Source: AC-69 sp036519575 (lineage in GTDB: Bacteria; Actinomycetota; UBA4738; HRBIN12). From it: a stretch of 11,321 bases of DNA. Shown one piece after another: positions 1-5,912 of this stretch. Position 1 is the stretch's first letter. Each line of letters begins with the position of its first letter. Below the pieces are notes generated by a model. The model was not told the DNA's origin. It did not search any database and saw only the letters and a program-made list of their open reading frames with translations. Both the position numbers and the translations under genes were made by a program. Location of the stretch: the NCBI GenBank assembly GCA_036519575.1, contig DATDKZ010000001.1:1-11321 (forward strand), written 5' to 3'.

Positions 1-1
1 G

Positions 2-232
2 GTCATCGAGGACTGGCCGGTTCCCGACCGGGAGCTCCTGCGCAAGGTGACGGCGCCAACGCTGTTGATCTGCATCGAGGGCGACGACATCCATCCGGCC
101 GAGCTCGGCCGTATCCTGCACGACCTTCTGCCGAGCTCGGAGCTGCTGATGTTCGAGAGCGAGATCGCGCTGTTCCAGGCCATCCCATCCCTGGTCCAGC
201 GGGTGGGGGCGTTCCTGACCGGGAATGAGTGA
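2..232 (+). CDS. Alpha/beta hydrolase, C-terminal part (5' end outside window)
   Basis: The frame is open from base 2 to the TGA at 230-232, so only the last 76 residues are present. The text fits the C-terminal end of an alpha/beta-hydrolase fold protein: a beta strand (TAPTLLICIEGDD) with the acidic residues usual near the third catalytic position, then a helix and strand (LPSSELLMFES), and a final helix ending in VGAFLTGNE, like the 'v..FL' ending common in this fold. The nucleophile elbow lies outside the window. The position normally holding the catalytic His near the last helix reads SEIALFQAIP with no His, so this may be a catalytically altered member. The substrate cannot be told. A GTG at 47 is inside the conserved region and is not a credible start. 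Confidence 0.7.
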   Translation, partial: VIEDWPVPDRELLRKVTAPTLLICIEGDDIHPAELGRILHDLLPSSELLMFESEIALFQAIPSLVQRVGAFLTGNE

Positions 233-258
233 CGCCATGGCGGGCTTGCTCACAGGCC

Positions 259-495
259 ATGAGCGAGGTCGAGGAGTACCGCAAGGCGAAGGACGAGTAC
301 TTCCGAGACGATCCCCGGTCTCCACTCACGCGGTCCAACGGTGGAGCAGTGCTCATCTACGGTGGATGCGTGATGGCACCTCGATTGAGAGATTCGATAG
401 TTTGGGCGGCTGTCTGCAAACTCTTAGGGGGCCGAGTGTCGCTCAGGAACAGGAGGAAGGAATGCTTCGAGATCGAGAGGCTTCGACGTCGATGA
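259..495 (+). pseudogene. Truncated DUF1684-like gene start
   Basis: From the ATG at 259 the first 24 codons read MSEVEEYRKAKDEYFRDDPR and then SPLT. This resembles, from memory, the start of DUF1684 proteins (an acidic 'EveYR..kDeff..dprSPL' pattern). After about base 331 the likeness stops: the frame goes on to 495 with a low-complexity, Arg-rich tail that matches nothing I know and lacks the Tyr/Phe-rich core of the family. No Shine-Dalgarno site precedes 259. A GTG at 229, overlapping the stop of the hydrolase, could be an alternative start, adding 10 residues. The frame also runs over the start of the protease gene at 462. I read it as a broken remnant, perhaps cut when the two secreted-protein genes arrived. 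The alternative is a short hypothetical protein with a chance similarity. Confidence 0.5.
451..456 (+). promoter_or_regulatory. Shine-Dalgarno site deciding the protease start
   Basis: AGGAGG lies 5 nt before the ATG at 462. It is the reason for rejecting the much longer open frame that begins at 225 and the internal ATGs at 492 and 522. Confidence 0.75.
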
Positions 496-1421
496 CCGTT
501 CTGCACGGATCAACGCGCAAAATGCTGCATTCCATCTTTGCCCTCAGTCTTGCTCTCGTGGCGCTGCTGGCGGCGACCACACCCGCCGCGGCGATCACGG
601 GCGGCACAGAGGACCTCGCCAACAAGTACTCCAACGTCGGAATGGTCGTCTTCTATCAGCCCGATGGCCGTTTCCGGTGCTCGGGGACACTGATCTCGCC
701 GCAGGTGTTCCTCACCGCCGCCCACTGCACCTTCCAGGACATCGGAAAGGTGGTCGTGACCTTCGATCCGCTGATCTCCCGTACCGAGGAGGAGGCTGAG
801 ATCGACATTCCTCGCGCCGCCGACGATAGCGGGCCTGACGATGCGATCTCGACGATCGGATTCACCGCAGCCGATATCACGCCTCCGGACTACGAGGGCG
901 AACAGACGTGGTTCCTCGGAACACCTCGTACCCATCCGGACTACAGCGACTTCACCGATCTCAAGAACTGGAACGACACTGGCGTCGTTCTCCTCGACGA
1001 GTCTCCGGGACTCCCGACAACGTCGTTGGCTCCCGAGAACTACCTCAATCAGTTCCGGCAGCCGCTGCTGAACGCTACAGAGTTCCTCGTGCTCGGCTAC
1101 GGCACCGAGGTGCGTGGGCACCCGCCGACACCGGAGCGCGAACCGATCGTGCGTCGATACACCACAGAGATCGGTCAGAAGTTGACCGCGCAGATCCTGC
1201 AGACCAACGGCAACGAAATGGATCCCCGTGCGGGTGGTGGTACCTGCTTCGGTGATTCCGGAGGTCCCGCCCTGAAGGATGGCTACCTGGTCGCTGACAC
1301 GAGCTACGGCTTCACGAACAACTGTCGCTATCTCGGCGGCTACCAGCGCGTGGACATTCCCATCGTCCGTAACTGGGTACTCGATTGCACAGCGGATCTG
1401 GCATGCCCTACGAAGCAATAG
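462..1421 (+). CDS. Secreted chymotrypsin-family (S1) serine protease
   Basis: A 319-residue exported endopeptidase. The start at 462 is chosen because AGGAGG (451-456) sits 5 nt upstream; the frame is open further left to 225 but without a good ribosome site. Residues 1-44 form a signal peptide: an n-region with Arg/Lys, a hydrophobic core (IFALSLALVALLAA) and a TPAAA cleavage site. The predicted mature end is ITGGTED, the trypsin-type Ile16 start. The catalytic triad is visible: His88 in LTAAHC, Asp172 in NDTGVVLLD, Ser266 in CFGDSGGPA. Cys73-Cys89 and Cys262-Cys288 match the two classical disulfides around the His and the S1 pocket. The residue six before Ser266 is Gly, not Asp, so trypsin-like Arg/Lys preference is unlikely. 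Length is somewhat above the usual 220-240 residue domain, with an acidic insert at about 108-126. Sampled lines of this gene look nearer 60% G+C than the roughly 68-70% of genes to the right. Confidence 0.9.
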   Translation: MLRDREASTSMTVLHGSTRKMLHSIFALSLALVALLAATTPAAAITGGTEDLANKYSNVGMVVFYQPDGRFRCSGTLISPQVFLTAAHCTFQDIGKVVVTFDPLISRTEEEAEIDIPRAADDSGPDDAISTIGFTAADITPPDYEGEQTWFLGTPRTHPDYSDFTDLKNWNDTGVVLLDESPGLPTTSLAPENYLNQFRQPLLNATEFLVLGYGTEVRGHPPTPEREPIVRRYTTEIGQKLTAQILQTNGNEMDPRAGGGTCFGDSGGPALKDGYLVADTSYGFTNNCRYLGGYQRVDIPIVRNWVLDCTADLACPTKQ

Positions 1422-1772
1422 CCGGTCGCCGGGCTCGGTCTCCATGGGTCACTGGGGGCGCACCAGCTTCACTCGGCCAGCGAGCCTGGTGAGGCGGGCT
1501 CGACCCGAACGATCACAGAAGCCGCTTGGCCGAGGGTGCACTGGGTTGCGTAAACGGAGGATCGTGGCTGATGCTGGGTCCACTCCTCTCATGGTCGATT
1601 CACGGGTCCTCTCGCGGTCGTTGGGACCGCTGCTGCGCGTCGGAAGGGAGGTGAGGGATCGGTCGCCTCCGTTCAAAGGTCGGGGCCGGACAGTCGCGCC
1701 CGCAGGCGCGGCGCGGTCGAGGTTCCGCCGGTGAACCCGGCGGCCCGACAACCCGTCTTGAGGAGGGTCGGC
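1422..1772. other. Intergenic region between the two secreted-protein genes
   Basis: About 350 bp without a convincing gene on either strand; the open frames here are extensions of shadow frames. Directly at the protease stop there is a weak hairpin (arms at 1420-1425 and 1429-1435 with one bulged G), a poor terminator candidate without a T-run. Further on there are two short hairpins: CGCGCC/GGCGCG at 1695-1710 with a CGCA loop, and CCGCCGG/CCGGCGG at 1725-1743 with a TGAAC loop. The second ends 17 nt before the Shine-Dalgarno site of the next gene. I see no clear promoter, although the length leaves room for one. Confidence 0.5.
1761..1767 (+). promoter_or_regulatory. Shine-Dalgarno site deciding the start of the 548-residue secreted protein
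   Basis: AGGAGGG lies 5 nt before the ATG at 1773. It favours this start over the GTG at 1731, which would put 14 extra residues ahead of the signal peptide. Confidence 0.75.
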
Positions 1773-3419
1773 ATGAGGAGAACGCTCTCGATACTCGCTA
1801 CCACGGTCCTGTTGGCCTCGCTGGCCACCATGGCGTCGGCGAGGGCCACGGTTCGCGTCAGACCGCGGGCCGGCCGGGCCGAGAACTACGGATCCAGGCT
1901 CGTCTGCGGAGAGGGGAGCCCGCTGTGCGCCGAGGCGAACGACGCGCTCGGCTACAAGGGCGGGTACACGGGTCACGACGAACCCTCGCTGCTGTTCTAT
2001 TCGGATGCCCCGGGCTCGGGCAACGAGTCGAACTACCGGATGATCGTGCCCACGGATCCCCCGACGCTGCCGGAGCAGGACGGCACCGGTGGCACCTTCA
2101 ACTTCCAGGACCGGATCGCGTTCTGGTTCGGGATGGATCTGTGCGACAACCAGTCCGCACCCGAGTTCACGCACGCGGCCTGCGTGCCGAACAGCGATAC
2201 GAACATCTTCGATAGCGGAGACCCCACCGCCGTCGACTACATCGGCAGGCATCCGGGGACGGCGTTCCTCGAGCTTCAGTTCTACCCGCCGGGGTGGGTG
2301 CCGTTCCAGGAAGCGATCAGCTGTGACGCCACCCAGTGGTGCGCGGCAATGGCGATCTTCAGCTTCAACCGGGATCAGAACCGGGGCATCGACAACAACG
2401 CCGCCTGCCTGAACTCGGTCGGGATCGAGCCGGCGAACTTCGCGTTCATCACCAAGAGCGGCGAGCCGGACTCGCCCCCCGCTCCGCTCGACCTGACCGG
2501 CGCCTCGTTCGAGCCGGATCCGACGACCGACCTATTCATGGACGCAGGCGACGAGCTCGCCATCTCGATCCACGACTCACCTGACGGGCTGGTCACCCAG
2601 ATCGACGACCGAACCAGCGGCGAGTCGGGGTCGATGACGGCGAGCGTCGACAACGGGTTCGCGCAGGTCAACTTCGAGCCGAACGCGGCGACCTGCACGC
2701 AGGCGCCGTACGCGTTCCACCCGATGTACTCGACCTCGAGCGAGCACACGAGGGTGCCATGGGCAGCGCACTCCTACAACGTGGCCTTCTCCGATGAGAT
2801 CGGGCACTTCGAATACTGCGACCGCGCGAACGTGCACGGCAAGTGCGTCAACCCAGGTGTCGGGGAGGACAAGAAGGACGGTGACGACGTGGCGTGCTTC
2901 AACGCCGACGAATCCCTCCTTGTCGAGATCGGCGGGTGCATCGCCACCGACAACGACTTCGATGGGGTTTCCTACCAGCCGAACTGGCCAGGAACCGGGG
3001 CGACCCCGGCGTTAGACGCCGCGCTCAACCCAACGTCGATCCTGTTCACCAGTCCGACGTTCGGCGGAGGACAGAACTTCGATCGCGTCGGGTTCGAGGC
3101 CGACCTGCCGCGGATCGAGGCCGCCGACTTCGGCGGGATCTGCGACCGGAGCACAGGGACGGGCTGCGTTAACCCACCAGCCGGCTCCAACTTCTACCCC
3201 TTCTACAGCACCAGGAACGATGGAGCGGTGGGGTGTTTCTGGCAGCTCGGCGGCGCGAACATCCCGGGCACGACGAACACGTTCGGTGGGAACTCAGCGG
3301 CCGAGTTCGGACCGCTGCTCTTCCTGGACTACCCGGGACCGGTCTTCACGCCGATCCACCGGACGAACGACTTCCGGCAGGTGCTGGACGACAACCCCTG
3401 CCTGAACGAGTCGACCTAG
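1773..3419 (+). CDS. Secreted Cys-rich protein of unknown function
   Basis: The 548-residue product starts with a typical signal peptide (MRRTLSILATTVLLASLATM, then ASARA, likely cut after residue 23). No other membrane segment is seen, so it should be released or wall-associated. It has 16 cysteines after the signal peptide (45, 52, 124, 137, 184, 190, 212, 308, 349, 358, 375, 389, 457, 465, 488, 543), an even number that fits disulfides. A Cys pattern occurs twice: CDRANVHGKCVNP at 349-361 and CDRSTGTGCVNP at 457-468, each followed by an Asn/Asp-rich stretch and a CF (375-376 and 488-489). Residues 391-398 (ATDNDFDG) look like a calcium-binding Asp loop as in thrombospondin type-3-like repeats. 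The C-terminal part (IPGTTNTFGG, then EFGPLLFLDYPGP) has the look of a conserved block, and I recall similar text in uncharacterised actinobacterial secreted proteins, but I cannot name a family. No enzyme motif was found. It may be co-transferred with the upstream protease; a hairpin terminator follows. Confidence 0.8.
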   Translation: MRRTLSILATTVLLASLATMASARATVRVRPRAGRAENYGSRLVCGEGSPLCAEANDALGYKGGYTGHDEPSLLFYSDAPGSGNESNYRMIVPTDPPTLPEQDGTGGTFNFQDRIAFWFGMDLCDNQSAPEFTHAACVPNSDTNIFDSGDPTAVDYIGRHPGTAFLELQFYPPGWVPFQEAISCDATQWCAAMAIFSFNRDQNRGIDNNAACLNSVGIEPANFAFITKSGEPDSPPAPLDLTGASFEPDPTTDLFMDAGDELAISIHDSPDGLVTQIDDRTSGESGSMTASVDNGFAQVNFEPNAATCTQAPYAFHPMYSTSSEHTRVPWAAHSYNVAFSDEIGHFEYCDRANVHGKCVNPGVGEDKKDGDDVACFNADESLLVEIGGCIATDNDFDGVSYQPNWPGTGATPALDAALNPTSILFTSPTFGGGQNFDRVGFEADLPRIEAADFGGICDRSTGTGCVNPPAGSNFYPFYSTRNDGAVGCFWQLGGANIPGTTNTFGGNSAAEFGPLLFLDYPGPVFTPIHRTNDFRQVLDDNPCLNEST

Positions 3420-3432
3420 AGGAACGGTCCGA

Positions 3433-3463
3433 GGGCGGAGGCGCGCATCGCGCGCCTCCGCCC
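3433..3463 (+). terminator. Long GC-rich hairpin after the secreted-protein gene
   Basis: A perfect 14-bp inverted repeat: GGGCGGAGGCGCGC (3433-3446), loop ATC, then GCGCGCCTCCGCCC (3450-3463). It starts 13 nt after the TAG of the secreted-protein gene. No T-run follows, so it would be a hairpin-only terminator of the kind often seen in high-GC genomes, or an RNA-stabilising stem. Being palindromic, it could act in both directions. Confidence 0.75.
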
Positions 3464-3538
3464 CGCTCAAGCAACTGACCGGTCGAGTGAAATTGTCCGT
3501 CGCCGCTCGGGCCGGCGAGAAGGTATTCCGGCCTTCGA

Positions 3539-3544
3539 TAGGCT
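3539..3544 (+). promoter_or_regulatory. Candidate -10 box for leaderless alaX transcript
   Basis: TAGGCT is followed by exactly 7 nt (CTGCCAC) and then the GTG start at 3552. A transcript starting 7 nt after the -10 box would begin at or next to the start codon. There is no Shine-Dalgarno site before the GTG, which agrees. No good -35 is seen at 16-18 nt. Confidence 0.5.
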
Positions 3545-3551
3545 CTGCCAC

Positions 3552-4265
3552 GTGACCGATGAGCTCTTCTCGACCGACGCGTATGCGCGCACGTGCCAGG
3601 CGAACGTGATGGATGCCGGCAGCGACGGCGTGGTGCTGGACCGAACCGTGTTCTACGCGCGAAGCGGCGGGCAGCCCGGCGACACCGGGTGGCTGATGTG
3701 GGGCGGTGGCAAGGCTCGCGTGATCGACACGATCAAGAGCCGGGGCACGCTGGAGCACGTGATCGAGGGCGTTCCACCGCCGATCGGCACCCACGTGACC
3801 GCCGAGATCGACTGGGACCGCCGGCACATCCTCATGCGGACCCACACCGCGCTCCACGCGCTGTCGGGGATCGTATGGCGCGACTACGGCGCGAAGGTGA
3901 CGGGAGGGTCCATGGACCTCGGCGTCGCCCGCATGGACTTCGAGCTCCCCACCATGTCGGCGGAGTTCGGGCGGGCCGTCGAGGGGAAGCTGAACGAGGC
4001 CCTGGCGGAGGATCGCCCGGTGCACGTCTCGTTCGTACCGCGGGAGGAGGCCCTGGTCGACCCGGACCTCATCCGGACGAAGGTGAACCTGATCCCCGAG
4101 CACGTCGATCCCATCCGGGTGATCGACATCGAGGGGGTCGACAAGCAGGCCGACGGCGGCACCCACGTCCGCTCGACGGCCGAGGTGGGCCGTGTCCGCG
4201 TGGTGAAGACCGAAAGCAAGGGCAAGGGCTTCAAGCGGATGCGGATCGAGCTTGTCGACCGGTAG
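3552..4265 (+). CDS. alaX: Alanyl-tRNA editing protein (AlaX family)
   Basis: A 237-residue free-standing trans-editing hydrolase that removes Ser or Gly wrongly attached to tRNA-Ala, homologous to the editing domain of alanyl-tRNA synthetase. The N-terminal half has the family's FYARSGGQPGDTG block (34-46). The first metal motif is HTALH (98-102, HxxxH), followed by the Gly-rich TGGSMD strand (117-122). The second metal motif, normally CxxxH as in CGGTH, reads DGGTH (201-205), so Asp201 replaces the usual Cys. KGKGFKRMRIEL (223-234) is the usual C-terminal block. Length fits the mid-size AlaX group. The GTG start is supported by the family's N-terminal pattern and by the leaderless promoter pattern; ATG alternatives fall inside conserved text. 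Its last 14 nt overlap the EamA gene, which suggests co-translation. Confidence 0.92.
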   Translation: MTDELFSTDAYARTCQANVMDAGSDGVVLDRTVFYARSGGQPGDTGWLMWGGGKARVIDTIKSRGTLEHVIEGVPPPIGTHVTAEIDWDRRHILMRTHTALHALSGIVWRDYGAKVTGGSMDLGVARMDFELPTMSAEFGRAVEGKLNEALAEDRPVHVSFVPREEALVDPDLIRTKVNLIPEHVDPIRVIDIEGVDKQADGGTHVRSTAEVGRVRVVKTESKGKGFKRMRIELVDR

Positions 4266-5175
4266 CGGGAAAGTCGCCGCGACGCGGCCCGATGCGGTGG
4301 GCGGTGCCCTGGTGGCGCTGGCCGCTCTGTGCTTCGGCACCGTCGTCGTTCTGGGCAAGCACGAGCTCGAGGGCGGCATCACCGTGTACTCGCTCTTGGC
4401 CATCCGGTTCGGGGTGGCCGCGGTGGTGCTCATCGCGCTGCTTGTGGCCTTCCGCCGTTCGCTCGCGGCGGCGGAGGGCGAGCGTGCCGGGCTCGCGGTG
4501 CTCGCCGTGTGCGGCTACGCGGTGGAGGCCACGCTGTTCTTCCTCGCGCTGGAGCACGGAACGGCGGCCGCGGTGACGTTGCTGTTCTTCATCTATCCCG
4601 TGGTCGTCACGCTGATGTCCTGGGCGGTGGGGGGCGGCCGGCCTGGGCGTCTCACGCTCCTCGCGCTGGTATGTGCGGTGAGCGGCGCGGCCGTCGTCGT
4701 GGCGACCGGGACCGGACTGTCGATCCAGGCGCGCGGGGTGGTCGCAGCGCTCGGTGCCGCGACCACCTACAGCGCCTACCTCGTGGGCACCGATCGCGTG
4801 CTTCGTCGCACCAGCCCACTCACGAGCGCGATGTGGGTGAGCGCGGGCGCGTCGCTCGGCCTCTTCGCCTTCGCCGCGCTCACGGGGAACGGTTCACTCC
4901 CAGATGGATGGGGCGAGTGGTGGCCGGTGATCGGGATGGGCCTGGCCACCGCGGCCGCGTTCGTCTGTCTCCTGGAGGGGATCCGGCGGATCGGCGCAAT
5001 CCGGACGGCGATCGTCTCCGCCATGGAGCCGCTCGCCGCCGCGGCGCTCGCGGTCGTGTTTCTCGGCGAGTCCGTCACCGGCGGAATCGCGCTCGGTGGG
5101 GCTCTGATCCTGGTGGGTGCCGTGGCCGCGAGCCTGGCCCGGGTGGCGACGGTGCAGGAACAACAGGTCCCGTAG
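4252..5175 (+). CDS. EamA/DMT-family transporter
   Basis: A 307-residue membrane protein of the drug/metabolite transporter superfamily, with two tandem EamA repeats (about residues 15-152 and 162-297) and about ten hydrophobic helices. Diagnostic blocks are the end of the first repeat (LEHGTAAAVTLLFFIYPVVV, 100-119) and its counterpart in the second (AIVSAMEPLAAAALAVVFLGE within 253-273), where ME/EP and a closing LGE are typical. The substrate is unknown; members export amino acids, nucleosides or other small metabolites. The start is uncertain: TTG at 4252 overlaps alaX by 14 nt and gives a short polar N-terminus before the first helix, while GTG at 4297 would remove 15 residues. Neither has a clear Shine-Dalgarno site. 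Co-transcription with alaX is likely; a link to Ser/Ala/Gly metabolism is only a guess. Confidence 0.9.
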   Translation: MSTGSGKVAATRPDAVGGALVALAALCFGTVVVLGKHELEGGITVYSLLAIRFGVAAVVLIALLVAFRRSLAAAEGERAGLAVLAVCGYAVEATLFFLALEHGTAAAVTLLFFIYPVVVTLMSWAVGGGRPGRLTLLALVCAVSGAAVVVATGTGLSIQARGVVAALGAATTYSAYLVGTDRVLRRTSPLTSAMWVSAGASLGLFAFAALTGNGSLPDGWGEWWPVIGMGLATAAAFVCLLEGIRRIGAIRTAIVSAMEPLAAAALAVVFLGESVTGGIALGGALILVGAVAASLARVATVQEQQVP

Positions 5176-5201
5176 CCGGCGAGGCCTTGGGCGGGCTGGA
5201 G

Positions 5202-5207
5202 TACGCT
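5202..5207 (+). promoter_or_regulatory. Candidate -10 box for the HAD phosphatase gene
   Basis: TACGCT fits TANNNT and lies 20 nt before the ATG at 5228, leaving room for a short leader holding the AAGGAG ribosome site (5216-5221). No convincing -35 was found, so this is weak. Confidence 0.3.
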
Positions 5208-5227
5208 CTGGTCGAAAGGAGCCCCCG

Positions 5228-5905
5228 ATGGACCGGACCATGGCGTTCCTGTTCGACCTCGACGGGACCCTCGTCGACAGCGTGTACCAGCACGTCCTGG
5301 CGTGGCAGGACGCGCTCGACCATGTTGGCATCGAGCTCTCCGTGTGGCGGATCCATCGCAAGGTCGGGATGAGCGGCGGCCTGTTCGCCAACGCGCTCCT
5401 TCGCGAGACGGGCCGCGACGTCAGCGCCGATGAGCGGGAGCGCCTGAAGAAGCTCCACGCCGAGGCGTACGAGCTGCGGGCCGGCATGGTGCGACTGCTT
5501 CCAGGCTCGCGCGAGCTCCTCGCGTATCTCTCCGAGGCCGACGTCCCATGGGCCATCGCCACGAGCGGCGGCATGGAGAGCGCCGGCCGGGTGCTGCCGC
5601 TCCTCGAGGTTCCCGACGGCGTCCCCGTCGTGACCCGCGACCAGGTGTCCTATGCCAAGCCGGACCCGGACCTGTTCCTGGCCGCGGCCGAACGACTCGG
5701 CGTCGACATCGCCGAGTCGGTCGTCGTCGGCGACAGCGTGTGGGACCTGCTGGCCGCACGCCGGGCCCGAGCCCTGGGCGTCGGCCTGCTCTCGGGCGGC
5801 TACGGGCAGGACGAGCTGGAGCGCGCCGGGGCCTACCGCGTGTACGAGGACCCGGCCGACCTCCTTCGTCACCTCGACGAAGTGGGCATCCGGCCACGTG
5901 GATAG
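5228..5905 (+). CDS. HAD-superfamily phosphatase (subfamily IA, beta-PGM/PGP-like)
   Basis: A 225-residue cytoplasmic phosphohydrolase. The ATG at 5228 is chosen because AAGGAG (5216-5221) lies 6 nt upstream and motif I starts 9 residues in, as usual; the frame is open to 5117 but inside the EamA gene. All four HAD motifs are present: DLDGTLVDS (10-18, nucleophile Asp10 and acid/base Asp12), IATSGG (110-115, Thr112/Ser113), YAKPDP (142-147, Lys144) and VVGDSVWD (166-173, Asp169/Asp173). Residues 18-88 are an alpha-helical C1 cap. Such enzymes act on phosphoglycolate, sugar phosphates or similar, and sequence alone does not tell which. The gene starts 52 nt after the EamA gene and ends 7 nt before the acyltransferase ATG, so it probably shares a transcript with the latter. 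Confidence 0.92.
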   Translation: MDRTMAFLFDLDGTLVDSVYQHVLAWQDALDHVGIELSVWRIHRKVGMSGGLFANALLRETGRDVSADERERLKKLHAEAYELRAGMVRLLPGSRELLAYLSEADVPWAIATSGGMESAGRVLPLLEVPDGVPVVTRDQVSYAKPDPDLFLAAAERLGVDIAESVVVGDSVWDLLAARRARALGVGLLSGGYGQDELERAGAYRVYEDPADLLRHLDEVGIRPRG

Positions 5906-5912
5906 ACCCGCC

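Noticed and set aside
225..461. N-terminal extension of the protease from 225
   Set aside because: It would put 79 residues before the signal peptide and has no ribosome site; the start at 462 has a strong one.
1449..2252. A 267-codon open frame on the minus strand that covers the 1422-1772 gap
   Set aside because: It runs into the secreted-protein gene on the other strand, has no recognisable motif and is rich in Arg, as typical for shadow frames.
3294..4433. A 379-codon open frame on the minus strand
   Set aside because: It is antisense to the alaX gene and its neighbours, with no family resemblance; a product of high G+C at third positions.
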